Positions 40,775-49,002 of a DNA stretch of 64,000 nucleotides are shown piece after piece. The stretch covers positions 1 through 64,000 of the forward strand of contig CAUTSA010000002.1 of assembly GCA_963540965.1 (NCBI GenBank), read 5' to 3'. Below the pieces are notes generated by a model. That model was not told where the DNA came from. It made no database searches and saw nothing but the letters and a program-made list of their open reading frames with translations. The DNA comes from Nanosyncoccus sp963540965 (lineage in GTDB: Bacteria; Patescibacteriota; Saccharimonadia; Saccharimonadales; Saccharimonadaceae). Both the position numbers and the translations under genes were made by a program. Positions within the stretch are counted from its first letter, which is position 1, and the number at the start of each line of letters is the position of its first letter.

Positions 40775-41923
40775 CTATTCCTCAGTAAAATCCGCATCCA
40801 TCACCGCCTGCAATTGATAATCAGGGAATACTTTTTGAATTTCAGCCACAGCTTTCTTAAATGAGGCCAGCCTATCCTCTGCATCAAAACTCACCACAAG
40901 ATCAAACCGCATCTGTTTCTTCGCCTCAAGCAAATAAAAACCATGCACCTGTCGGATATATTCCTGTTTTAGTGCAACTTCCTTTAGTTTTTGTTGCATC
41001 TTGATCACATGTTCGTCTTTTGTATTTACGGAATAAACGCCGATCGCCGTTAAAAGCACCCTATGTTCTTTTACTACTTTCACCGAAATCTCCCGCAATA
41101 ACTGGTCAAGCTCCACCACACTCAAAGTATCAGGCACCTCAATATGTAAAGACCCATTCCAACGATTTGGACCATAGTTATTTAAAATTAAATCGTAAAC
41201 CCCCAGCACATTCTTAAAACCCATTACGGTTTTCTTGATAGCCTTCGCCACCTCAAGATCATTTTGTTCACCCAATAGTTGCGATATTGTCCCCTTTAGC
41301 ATTTCAATACCTGATTTGATAATGATTACGGCGATCACTGCACCAAGATATGCTTCAAGTGCCAACCCAAACATCATAAAGATAATAGCCGCCACAAGAG
41401 TCGAGAAGGAGATTACAGCATCAAGTGTGGCATCAGCTCCAGAATTAATTAAAGAATCTGATTTCACCTTTTCTCCTACCTTCTTCACGTATGCGCCTAA
41501 GGCAATTTTTACCACTACAGCTACCGCAATAATTATTAGTGAGGTTAGATTATAATCAGGAGTTTCTGGCTTAATAATTTGTTTAACCGACTCAATTAAT
41601 GACGTTGTGCCAGCATACAGAATAATCACCGCAATCATCATTGCGCTTAAGTATTCAATTCTCCCATGACCAAAAGGATGCTTCTTATCTGGCGCCTTTC
41701 CAGCCAATTTTGTACCAACAACCGTAATTACTGAACTTCCAGCATCAGAGATATTATTCACCGCATCGAGAACAATAGCAATCGAATTAGAAAGTAGCCC
41801 AATGCTAGCCTTGAACGCCGCCAAAAAAACATTTGTAATGATTCCAATCACACTGGTTTTAATAACGATTTTTTCTCTTTCGTTATTTTTATTTAACTCC
41901 CTTAGTTCACTTAAATTCGACAT
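40775..41923 (-). CDS. Cation diffusion facilitator family transporter
   Basis: CDF proteins export Zn2+, Fe2+ or Mn2+ in exchange for protons. The 382-residue product has six TM segments and the signature ALLSNSIAIVLDAVNNISDAGSS-like stretch (here IGLLSNSIAIVLDAVNN, residues about 42-58). KKHPFGHGRIEY follows, and then GADATLDAVISF. The metal site pairs read DAVNN/SDA and GADATLD, so N replaces one aspartate relative to HxxxD or DxxxD zinc transporters. Metal choice is therefore uncertain. A long C-terminal cytoplasmic domain (about 205-382) is larger than usual. It is convergent with the EEP gene, 2 nt away. Confidence 0.9.
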   Translation of the reverse strand: MSNLSELRELNKNNEREKIVIKTSVIGIITNVFLAAFKASIGLLSNSIAIVLDAVNNISDAGSSVITVVGTKLAGKAPDKKHPFGHGRIEYLSAMMIAVIILYAGTTSLIESVKQIIKPETPDYNLTSLIIIAVAVVVKIALGAYVKKVGEKVKSDSLINSGADATLDAVISFSTLVAAIIFMMFGLALEAYLGAVIAVIIIKSGIEMLKGTISQLLGEQNDLEVAKAIKKTVMGFKNVLGVYDLILNNYGPNRWNGSLHIEVPDTLSVVELDQLLREISVKVVKEHRVLLTAIGVYSVNTKDEHVIKMQQKLKEVALKQEYIRQVHGFYLLEAKKQMRFDLVVSFDAEDRLASFKKAVAEIQKVFPDYQLQAVMDADFTEE

Positions 41924-42020
41924 TTTATCCTTGTAACTTAAAAATCAATAATAATCTTTCTATTTTACCATATCAAAAAAGTCAAAAACTATAGGGTTAT
42001 CCAGAGGCTCTTTTCTTTGC

Positions 42021-42026
42021 TATAAT
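42021..42026 (+). promoter_or_regulatory. Extended -10 (TGC-TATAAT) of prfB, leaderless
   Basis: TATAAT ends 6 nt before ATG 42033. Confidence 0.62.
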
Positions 42027-42032
42027 TACAAC

Positions 42033-43115
42033 ATGAATGATCTCGAAAAACGTCTCGCCGCTCTGCAAATCGACCTTGATAATACCTGGCAAAAACTCCA
42101 GATTAACCAAAAAATTGAAAATCTTAAAAATCTTGAAATTCAAATCTCTGAACCAGAAATTTGGCAAAATCCCGAACATGCCAAAAAAGTAAACACTAAT
42201 TTTAGTCGACTCAAGGCAGAGGTTGAGCCATGGCAGGTCCTCAAAATTCAGGCTTCCGACCTTTATGATATTATTGCCCTCAAGGAGACAGACTTATTAG
42301 ATGAGATCAACGACCAACTCTCTTCTATGGAGCAAACATTAATTGAGCTAAAAAGGGCGCTTCGTTTTACTAATCCTTTAGACGAAAAAAATGCCATTCT
42401 CCGCATTACTGCCGGCGTTGGCGGGACCGAAGCAATGGACTGGGCGTCTATGCTCGAGCGTATGTATCTACGTTATTTCGAAAAAAACCACTTCAATGTT
42501 GAACTTATTGAACGCACTGCTGGGGAAGAAGCAGGTATCAAAACTGCCGTTTATGAAATTTACGGAAATCACCCCTATGGCAATCTAAGGTCCGAACATG
42601 GCGTACATCGCCTAGTTAGACTCTCGCCGTTCAACGCCGATAATCTTCGCCAAACCTCTTTTTCTCTAGTCGAAATTTTACCCATCCTGGAAAGTGACGA
42701 TGATTATAAAATAGACGAGAAAGATCTTCGTATTGACACCTACCATGCTGGCGGCCACGGAGGTCAATCTGTCAATACCACTAACTCAGCCATCCGCATT
42801 ACTCATCTCCCCACCAACACCGTTGTAGCCATTCAAAACGAAAGATCCCAGCTGCAAAATCGTGAAAAAGCTATGGAGATTTTACGTGGCAAATTAATCA
42901 TGATGCAGCAAGAACAACAGGCAGAATCTATCAATCAATTACGTGCCGGAGAATCCGCTAAATGGGGCCAACAAATTCGCAATTACGTCCTGCAACCATA
43001 CAAATTAGTAAAAGATACTCGCACTAAATATGAAGAGACCGATGCCGATGCAGTGCTTAATGGCAAAATCGAAGGCTTTCTCAACGCCTATCTTGAGTCA
43101 CAAATTGGTAGCTAA
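42033..43115 (+). CDS. prfB: Peptide chain release factor 2
   Basis: RF2 reads UAA and UGA. The 360-residue product has the SPF tripeptide (HRLVRLSPFNADNLRQTSF), the catalytic GGQ in GGHGGQSVNTTNSAIR, and the C-terminal domain YVLQPYKLVKDTRTKYE. The frame is continuous from the ATG, so the self-regulating +1 frameshift common in prfB is absent. Loss of that site fits leaderless initiation and a small genome. The presence of RF2 shows UGA is a stop. Confidence 0.95.
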   Translation: MNDLEKRLAALQIDLDNTWQKLQINQKIENLKNLEIQISEPEIWQNPEHAKKVNTNFSRLKAEVEPWQVLKIQASDLYDIIALKETDLLDEINDQLSSMEQTLIELKRALRFTNPLDEKNAILRITAGVGGTEAMDWASMLERMYLRYFEKNHFNVELIERTAGEEAGIKTAVYEIYGNHPYGNLRSEHGVHRLVRLSPFNADNLRQTSFSLVEILPILESDDDYKIDEKDLRIDTYHAGGHGGQSVNTTNSAIRITHLPTNTVVAIQNERSQLQNREKAMEILRGKLIMMQQEQQAESINQLRAGESAKWGQQIRNYVLQPYKLVKDTRTKYEETDADAVLNGKIEGFLNAYLESQIGS

Positions 43116-43141
43116 TTACTAAATAGGTAATCTTCAACTAT

Positions 43142-43157
43142 TCGTACCTCTATCAAA
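43142..43157 (+). repeat. 16-bp direct repeat, left copy
   Basis: TCGTACCTCTATCAAA recurs at 45685-45700, on the other side of the repeat-protein gene. TTAGCTAA-A-CAAA at 43164-43176 has a near copy TTAGCTAACAAA at 45668-45679. Confidence 0.75.
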
Positions 43158-43217
43158 TAATGTTAGCTAAACAAACATATAAGAATTTCTCAAATATTTG
43201 TTAATTCCACAATTTAC

Positions 43218-43244
43218 AAAAAATAGAGCAACGCTCTATTTTTT
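43218..43244 (+). terminator. Terminator of prfB
   Basis: AAAAAATAGAGC and GCTCTATTTTTT, 12 bp perfect, pair around AAC. It lies inside the direct-repeat-bounded segment, about 100 nt after prfB. Confidence 0.88.
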
Positions 43245-43302
43245 ATTTCATGCTACAATAACCATATACACTATAGATTGTAAAATTGTAAAGAGGGATT
43301 CC

Positions 43303-45648
43303 ATGCCAAGCCTATCGCCAAATCAACTTAATCATAATGAGATAACGGACCGAGAAAATAATATAAATACAACTGAACAAAAGGCTCAGCATCTATCTCG
43401 CCTCCAAAACGAAATCGGATCCAAAGTTCTCTCCCTTGTTAATTTCGAATCTAAGCATAAAGACATTGTCGAATCCTCTTTCAATAAAGCCCGCAATAAA
43501 AAAGAAAAGCTCCCAGGTAAAAATAATGAACGTAGAAACTTCGCCTATCTCTCCCGTCTCAATAATATAGTTGAGAAGTATGGCGATAAAGCTGAACAAA
43601 AACTCTGGGAAGCCTCTGCTGAGAATCTCGTTATGGACTATGAAGACATTCCAGACGCCTATTGGAAGCAGCAAGAACAAATTCTAAGAGATAATGGTCA
43701 AGGTAGAGAATTAAGTAGATATGAAAAGAAAATCCTCGCTGAAGATCTCATCGATAAACAACGAGAGTCTATCACTTCTTGGACAAACTATCTAGGCGAT
43801 AAAAACTGCCCTTATCCTCTCTGGTTTAAAGTCTATGCCTTCGATGGTATCTCCAAGATGAGTAATGCTCTCAATCTTGATGAAGCAGACTACAATAGAC
43901 GCGATAATACCACTGCATTAAGTTTCCCAAAACTTAACGCCGAAATCCTCGCCAAAGTCTATCGCCAAATTAATGATTTTTATGGCGTAGATAAGAAAGA
44001 CTGGCTCTCTAAACACTCCGATGATGAAAAACTAGTTTCTCTCGTTAAATCCGCCAACTTCCCCAAACTTTATGCCAAAGAATTAGTAGATACTAAGGTC
44101 ATTCTCAAAACCCCAGAACGCACCGAAGATGTCCATGGTGATTGGTTTGAATATAAGCTAGGAGACGAAGAAGAAATCGCCGACCTCGCAGAAGGTACTG
44201 GTTGGTGCGTTGTGGACCCTAACGTTGCTCATAATTACCTGACATATGGACAATATAGTAACCCAGAAGAATATGACGATTACGATGATGACTATTATGA
44301 CTATGACGATGCTGAAGTAGAGAATTCTGAAGCCAAATTCATCATCTTTAGACTAGAAGACCCTAATTCTCCTGGTGTCTTCGCCTCTAACGGTTCTGCC
44401 TCTGTTCGCCTCGATCCAGATGGCAAGGTTGCTGAAGTTTCTGGACTAAACGAAGGACAAGCCATTGAGGATTCTTTAATTCCCATCGTTAAGGAAAAAG
44501 TCTTATCTATGCCAGGTGGTAAAGAGTTTCTACAAAAATTCGAAGATAAACAAACTCTAATCCGCTTAGATAAGAAGATGGAAAAAGGACAAGATCTAAC
44601 CAAGGAAGAATTAAGTTTTCTCTATGAACTAGATCGTCCAATTGCCACTCTAGACACCTATAACAGAAAAGATCCTAGAATTCCAGAATTAAAAGAAAAA
44701 TATGGCATAGAATATGCCTTAGAAAAAGGAGTAGATACCAATAAGTTAGCCTCGAGTTTAGAATCTGAAGATATTATCAGTAAGCTTGATGTTCTTCTTA
44801 GATACAGTGCAGATATTGATAATATTGTAAAAAATATGGATTCAAAAGATATTAACACAAATCTAGATGCTTTTCTTAAATATCATGCAGATATTGATCT
44901 TGTTGTAGGTAGAATGGAACCTCGCGATATTGTATATAAGCTAGACTTCCTCTTCGACCACGGTGCAAATATTGATGTCAACGAATTAGTTTCAAAACTA
45001 GGATCATATGACATCTTACAAAATCTAGACACCCTTCTTAAGAATGGTGCAGATATTGACGTTGATCAAATGCGTTATAGATTTTCATACTATGCCCACT
45101 TTAATCTAGACGATCTCCTCCGACGCGGTGCAGATATTAATAATGTTGTAAATTATATGAATTCAAATTATATCGCAGCAGACCTAGAATATCTCTATAA
45201 AAATGGTGCAGACATCAATAATATTGTAAAAAATATGGATCCAAATGATATTGTATGGAAACTAGACTATCTTAATAAAAATGGTGCAAATATTGATATT
45301 AACGAATTAGTTTCAAAACTAGACTCCACTTATGTCTTCAGACGTATGGATTTTCTCTTAAGTCATGGCGCAGATATTGATATTATTGTAAAAAATATGG
45401 ATCCAAAAAATATCGCACAAAATCTAGATTATCTCAATAAAAATGGTGCAAACATCGATATTAATCAATTAGTCTCAAACTTAAGGCAAGAAGATATCAC
45501 TAAAAACAAAAACCTAAACACTCTCCTCCAACACGGCGCAGATGTTAATCTTATAACAGAAAAATTGAGTAAGAAAGACATTGAGGATAATATTGATCTC
45601 CTCCGAAAATACGGCGCAAATCTCGATACATACCAAGAAAATAATTAA
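43303..45648 (+). CDS. Large repeat protein with 26/28-residue tandem units
   Basis: I recognise no family for this 781-residue soluble protein. Residues 1-300 are charged and helical. Residues about 275-410 form a compact domain with GTGWCVVDPN, an acidic Asp/Tyr linker (EEYDDYDDDYYDYDD), and FIIFRLEDPNSPGVF; this loosely recalls a WC-containing domain of phage/plasmid PcfJ-like proteins. From about residue 485 to the end, 11 tandem units follow. They mix a 26-residue form (with GADIDNIVKNMDPND) and a 28-residue form (GANIDINELVSKLDSTY). The GAD/GAN-ID turn resembles ankyrin, but the period is too short. ATG 43303 follows AGAGGG. The gene is bounded by direct repeats. Confidence 0.7.
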   Translation: MPSLSPNQLNHNEITDRENNINTTEQKAQHLSRLQNEIGSKVLSLVNFESKHKDIVESSFNKARNKKEKLPGKNNERRNFAYLSRLNNIVEKYGDKAEQKLWEASAENLVMDYEDIPDAYWKQQEQILRDNGQGRELSRYEKKILAEDLIDKQRESITSWTNYLGDKNCPYPLWFKVYAFDGISKMSNALNLDEADYNRRDNTTALSFPKLNAEILAKVYRQINDFYGVDKKDWLSKHSDDEKLVSLVKSANFPKLYAKELVDTKVILKTPERTEDVHGDWFEYKLGDEEEIADLAEGTGWCVVDPNVAHNYLTYGQYSNPEEYDDYDDDYYDYDDAEVENSEAKFIIFRLEDPNSPGVFASNGSASVRLDPDGKVAEVSGLNEGQAIEDSLIPIVKEKVLSMPGGKEFLQKFEDKQTLIRLDKKMEKGQDLTKEELSFLYELDRPIATLDTYNRKDPRIPELKEKYGIEYALEKGVDTNKLASSLESEDIISKLDVLLRYSADIDNIVKNMDSKDINTNLDAFLKYHADIDLVVGRMEPRDIVYKLDFLFDHGANIDVNELVSKLGSYDILQNLDTLLKNGADIDVDQMRYRFSYYAHFNLDDLLRRGADINNVVNYMNSNYIAADLEYLYKNGADINNIVKNMDPNDIVWKLDYLNKNGANIDINELVSKLDSTYVFRRMDFLLSHGADIDIIVKNMDPKNIAQNLDYLNKNGANIDINQLVSNLRQEDITKNKNLNTLLQHGADVNLITEKLSKKDIEDNIDLLRKYGANLDTYQENN

Positions 45649-45684
45649 TACTTAAATTCAAAATATTTTAGCTAACAAAATTAC

Positions 45685-45700
45685 TCGTACCTCTATCAAA
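45685..45700 (+). repeat. 16-bp direct repeat, right copy
   Basis: Second copy of TCGTACCTCTATCAAA, 2543 bp from the left copy and 37 bp after the repeat-protein stop. Confidence 0.75.
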
Positions 45701-45730
45701 AATTCACTTTAGTTCATATTATGTTTATGC

Positions 45731-45736
45731 TAAAAT
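45731..45736 (+). promoter_or_regulatory. Extended -10 (TGC-TAAAAT) of ftsE, leaderless
   Basis: TAAAAT ends 6 nt before ATG 45743. Confidence 0.6.
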
Positions 45737-45742
45737 AAGTGT

Positions 45743-46627
45743 ATGATATTGTTCGACCACGTCACCAAACATTATCACGGCGATAGCCGAGCTGCGCTTG
45801 ATAACATCTCAATGCACATTGCTGCTAATGAGTTCGTTTTTCTTGTCGGTAAGTCTGGTGCTGGCAAGTCGACTCTTCTAAAAATGATTACCAAAGAAGA
45901 GACTCCTGACTCTGGCAAAATCGTCATTGGCGGCATTGATCTTGATTATGTAAAAAAGAAACACATCCCTAATTATCGTCGCCGTATTGGTGTGGTTTTT
46001 CAAGATTATAAACTTCTTCCAACCCGCACAGTCTACGAAAACGTCGCCTTTGCACTTGAAATAGCCGGCATGAGTAATCACGAAATTGAAAACACTGTGC
46101 CAAAAGTCCTTGACCTCGTCGGACTCTCTGAAAAGGCCTACCGTTTTCCCGATAATCTATCTGGTGGTGAAAGGCAGCGTGTTTCTATCGCTCGCTCCGT
46201 CGCCAGACAACCAAAGATCCTTATTGCCGACGAGCCAACGGGTAATTTGGATGTTTTAACTTCTAAAGAAATTATTGATTTATTACAAAAAATTAATGAC
46301 TATGGCACCACGGTTTTAGTCACTACCCACGACGCCAGCATTGTTAACCTGCTTAAAAAACGTGTTATTACGATGAAAGACGGTAAAATCGTTTCTGATC
46401 AAAAAGAACACGGTATTTATCGTCTTGATGCCAATAATGATGGCATCTCACGCCTGCCTCACCCTGGCTACATGCGCGCCACTTCCTTCCTTTCCCCCGA
46501 AGAGAATCATCAGCGTCAGAACAGTCATCTCTCAGCCGATAAAACTGCTTCAATCACTATCCATACAAGTAAGACTCTAGAAATTAATGAAAACAAAGCA
46601 CCAAAACGTCGTCATCTAATTCAATAG
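45743..46627 (+). CDS. ftsE: Cell division ATP-binding protein FtsE with C-terminal extension
   Basis: FtsE is the ATPase of the FtsEX complex that activates septal peptidoglycan hydrolases. The 294-residue product has Walker A VGKSGAGKSTLLKMI, the ABC signature NLSGGERQRVSIARSV, and Walker B ILIADEPTGNLD. The ABC domain ends near residue 222, the full length of typical FtsE. About 70 further residues form a polar tail (from HGIYRLDANNDG to KRRHLIQ). This tail is unusual and may contact a partner. Leaderless; ftsX follows 7 nt later. Confidence 0.93.
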   Translation: MILFDHVTKHYHGDSRAALDNISMHIAANEFVFLVGKSGAGKSTLLKMITKEETPDSGKIVIGGIDLDYVKKKHIPNYRRRIGVVFQDYKLLPTRTVYENVAFALEIAGMSNHEIENTVPKVLDLVGLSEKAYRFPDNLSGGERQRVSIARSVARQPKILIADEPTGNLDVLTSKEIIDLLQKINDYGTTVLVTTHDASIVNLLKKRVITMKDGKIVSDQKEHGIYRLDANNDGISRLPHPGYMRATSFLSPEENHQRQNSHLSADKTASITIHTSKTLEINENKAPKRRHLIQ

Positions 46628-46634
46628 GAGAATC

Positions 46635-47654
46635 ATGACTAATAAATCCAAGAATACAACCATCGATCGTCTAAAAACTATGTCCAAAAATAGTCGTGGT
46701 AATTTTGTACGTAATAATCTACGCATTCTAAAATACGGCATTATTGGTTACGGACGTAATATCTGGCTCTCAATCACCTCAACCTTTGTAATGACTCTCA
46801 CTCTTATTCTTCTTTTCGTCACCGTCATTGCCAGTATGATTCTTTCTGCCACTGCAGACCGCATGCGTGATAAAATTGACATCACTATTTTCTTTAAACC
46901 AGGCACCGAAGTTGTTGCACTCCAAGAAATGTCAGACATTATTAAAAAAGATGCCAATGTTAAAACCACCGAATATTCCACCTCCGAACAAGAGTACAAT
47001 AAGGTCATAGAAGATTCTAAAAAAACTGGCGACGCAGCCCTACTTGCAACACTAAATGATAGTGACATGAAAGAAGCAATGTTAAAATCCATGCAGTCCA
47101 CATTACGCATTAAAGTCTATAATGCCGACCATCTTGATAACATTAAAGACATCGTCAACACTAACCCTACCTTCAAAGAAAATCTCGACACCAAAAGGGA
47201 ACCAACCTACAACACAAACAATACCGCCATTGAAACCATCGCTTCCTGGGCCAACATTGCAAAAACCGGTGGGTTTGCACTTTCTGGAATTTTCCTTGTT
47301 ATCTCAATTCTCGTTATCTTCAACACCATTCGCATGGCAATCTACTCCCGCAGCGAAGAAATCTACATGGAGAAACTAGTTGGTGCTGACAACCATTTCG
47401 TACGAGGTCCATTCCTAGTCGAAGCCATGATTTCTGGCATCTTAGCTGGTATCTTCGCCACCATCCTAGGTTTTCTCATCTTTGGTTTTGCTGCCCCAAA
47501 ACTCGCCTCCTATGACATTGATATCAATGAAATCAGTAAAATCATCTATTCACCTAGCTATTTTCTAGTATCTCTAGCACTAATCCTTCTGGGTATCATT
47601 ATTGCCTTTACTTCTTCCAGGCTCGCAGTTTCTAAATATCTTAAAAGAGTTTAA
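46635..47654 (+). CDS. ftsX: Cell division protein FtsX
   Basis: The 339-residue permease has a cytoplasmic N terminus, TM1 at about 40-65, and a large extracellular loop (about 70-195). This loop would contact the hydrolase. Three TM segments follow, near 205-230, 260-290 and 310-333. The C-terminal FtsX domain motifs include VISILVIFNTIRMAIYSRSEEIYMEKLVGA (region about 220-250). It works with FtsE and a coiled-coil hydrolase, whose gene follows 78 bp later. TAGGAGAATC precedes the ATG. Confidence 0.95.
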   Translation: MTNKSKNTTIDRLKTMSKNSRGNFVRNNLRILKYGIIGYGRNIWLSITSTFVMTLTLILLFVTVIASMILSATADRMRDKIDITIFFKPGTEVVALQEMSDIIKKDANVKTTEYSTSEQEYNKVIEDSKKTGDAALLATLNDSDMKEAMLKSMQSTLRIKVYNADHLDNIKDIVNTNPTFKENLDTKREPTYNTNNTAIETIASWANIAKTGGFALSGIFLVISILVIFNTIRMAIYSRSEEIYMEKLVGADNHFVRGPFLVEAMISGILAGIFATILGFLIFGFAAPKLASYDIDINEISKIIYSPSYFLVSLALILLGIIIAFTSSRLAVSKYLKRV

Positions 47655-47667
47655 TCATCATTTTCTT

Positions 47668-47696
47668 TTGACATCGGATAATTCTTATGTTAAAAT
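47668..47696 (+). promoter_or_regulatory. Promoter of the CHAP-domain hydrolase
   Basis: TTGACA (47668-47673), 17 nt, and TAAAAT (47691-47696) with the TG extension. It is the best-formed promoter in the window and gives the hydrolase an ftsEX-independent start with a 30-nt leader. Confidence 0.72.
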
Positions 47697-47732
47697 TTTT
47701 ATGAAAAATATAACGTCCTGAAAGGAGGTTAC

Positions 47733-48950
47733 ATGATAAAAACCAAAACAACTATTAGCAAGAAAAAGAAGAGTACTAAAAAACTAAACTATAAGAACTT
47801 CTTTATTTTTACCATTATTTTTGCCACTCTAGTTGCATCTTTACCTAACCTTTTTTCTGTCGATAAGTCGGCCTCAGCTATCGAAAATGAAGCCTATTGT
47901 ACGTCCAGTGCCTGCCGTGCAGCAAAAAAGGCCGAGAATGAAGCTGTCGCCAAAGCCAATGAAGCCTCAAAGGCAGCTACTACTCTTGAAGGAGAAGTAG
48001 AACGTTTACAACAGGAAATCAGCATGTATGAGGCTAGAATTAAAACTAACGAGGCTGAAGCTGAAGACCTTAAATTAAAAATCGAAGAAAGTACAAAAAA
48101 ACTTAAACTCCAACAGCAAGCCCTAGCCAACCTCTTGATTAATATGCATTTTGAAGAAAAAGGCGACGCCATTATGATATTGGCCGGCTCAAAATCAATT
48201 TCAGACTTCGCAGAACGTCAAACCCGTGTTGATACAGCAAAAAGTCAAGTTACTATTTCAGCTCAAACCGTCAAAAGCATTAAACAAGACCTCGAAAAAC
48301 AGAAGGTCGAAGTTGAACGCGTCATCGCTGACCAGCAGATTCAAAGAAAAGCCATCGAAGATAAGAAGATTGAGCAGCAAACCCTCATTATTAAATATCG
48401 TGACAACGCTGCCGCCTTTGCTCTTGAAGCTGCCACCTCTCGTGAAGAAAAAATTAAACTCATTAACCAAGAGTATCAGAATCACCTATTAAGTCTCCGC
48501 AATCGTGGTGGTTTCGGTACAGTTGCTGATGGCTATAACAGCTACGAAGCTTTTATCGGCAATTACGGTTTCGCCTGCCCTCGTGATAATATTCGCGGTA
48601 TCCTTGACACTTATTACACCTGTCAATGTACCAGTTATGCTGCCTATAAAGCCATCGAATATTGGGGACCACGTGTTCGTGTCACTGGTTGGGGTAACGC
48701 CTATAGCTGGGCATCAGCCGCAAGGGCACTGGGCTACCGTGTCGACCGCACCCCAAGTGCTAACTCTATTGGACAAACCGCCTCTGGAGCTTGGGGACAC
48801 GTTTTCTGGGTCGAATCAGTCAACGCCAATGGCACTATTAACGTCTCTGAATATAATAATGCCTACTCCTCTAGGTCTGGACAGTGGGGCGACTTTGGTT
48901 ATCGTGTTGGCGTCGATCCTTCTGCGTATTATTTCATTCATTTCGATTAA
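47733..48950 (+). CDS. Secreted peptidoglycan hydrolase, coiled coil + CHAP domain (PcsB-like)
   Basis: The 405-residue product has a basic N terminus and signal peptide (about 20-48). A long coiled coil follows (about 55-260, rich in E, K, A and Q). The C-terminal CHAP domain is at about 275-405. The catalytic cysteine lies in TCQCTSYAAYKAIEYWG and histidine in AWGHVFWVESV. In streptococcal PcsB the coiled coil docks on FtsX. Its place right after ftsEX implies the same division of labour at the septum. AAAGGAGG precedes ATG 47733. Confidence 0.92.
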   Translation: MIKTKTTISKKKKSTKKLNYKNFFIFTIIFATLVASLPNLFSVDKSASAIENEAYCTSSACRAAKKAENEAVAKANEASKAATTLEGEVERLQQEISMYEARIKTNEAEAEDLKLKIEESTKKLKLQQQALANLLINMHFEEKGDAIMILAGSKSISDFAERQTRVDTAKSQVTISAQTVKSIKQDLEKQKVEVERVIADQQIQRKAIEDKKIEQQTLIIKYRDNAAAFALEAATSREEKIKLINQEYQNHLLSLRNRGGFGTVADGYNSYEAFIGNYGFACPRDNIRGILDTYYTCQCTSYAAYKAIEYWGPRVRVTGWGNAYSWASAARALGYRVDRTPSANSIGQTASGAWGHVFWVESVNANGTINVSEYNNAYSSRSGQWGDFGYRVGVDPSAYYFIHFD

Positions 48951-48989
48951 AACCAGTTTCTTCTTAAATCCATAGCGCTTTTGCTGTGC

Positions 48990-48995
48990 TATAAT
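48990..48995 (+). promoter_or_regulatory. -10 box (TATAAT) of ctpA, leaderless
   Basis: TATAAT ends 1 nt before ATG 48997 but 7 nt before ATG 49003, which decides in favour of 49003 as the real start. Confidence 0.6.
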
Positions 48996-49002
48996 AATGA
49001 TT

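Noticed and set aside
42033..42120. Programmed +1 frameshift in prfB
   Set aside because: The reading frame is continuous from the ATG and no CTTTGA slip site is present.
44760..45640. Regular repeats suggesting a CRISPR array or satellite DNA
   Set aside because: The repeats are in frame within one long gene, diverge at third positions, and have protein-level units of 26 and 28 residues; there are no unique spacers or cas genes.
44760..45640. Ankyrin repeats
   Set aside because: The GAD/GAN turn resembles ankyrin, but the unit is 26-28 residues, not 33, and the TPLH signature is absent.
48997..49002. ATG 48997 as the start of ctpA
   Set aside because: It lies 1 nt from the -10 box, upstream of the predicted transcription start; ATG 49003 is correctly spaced.
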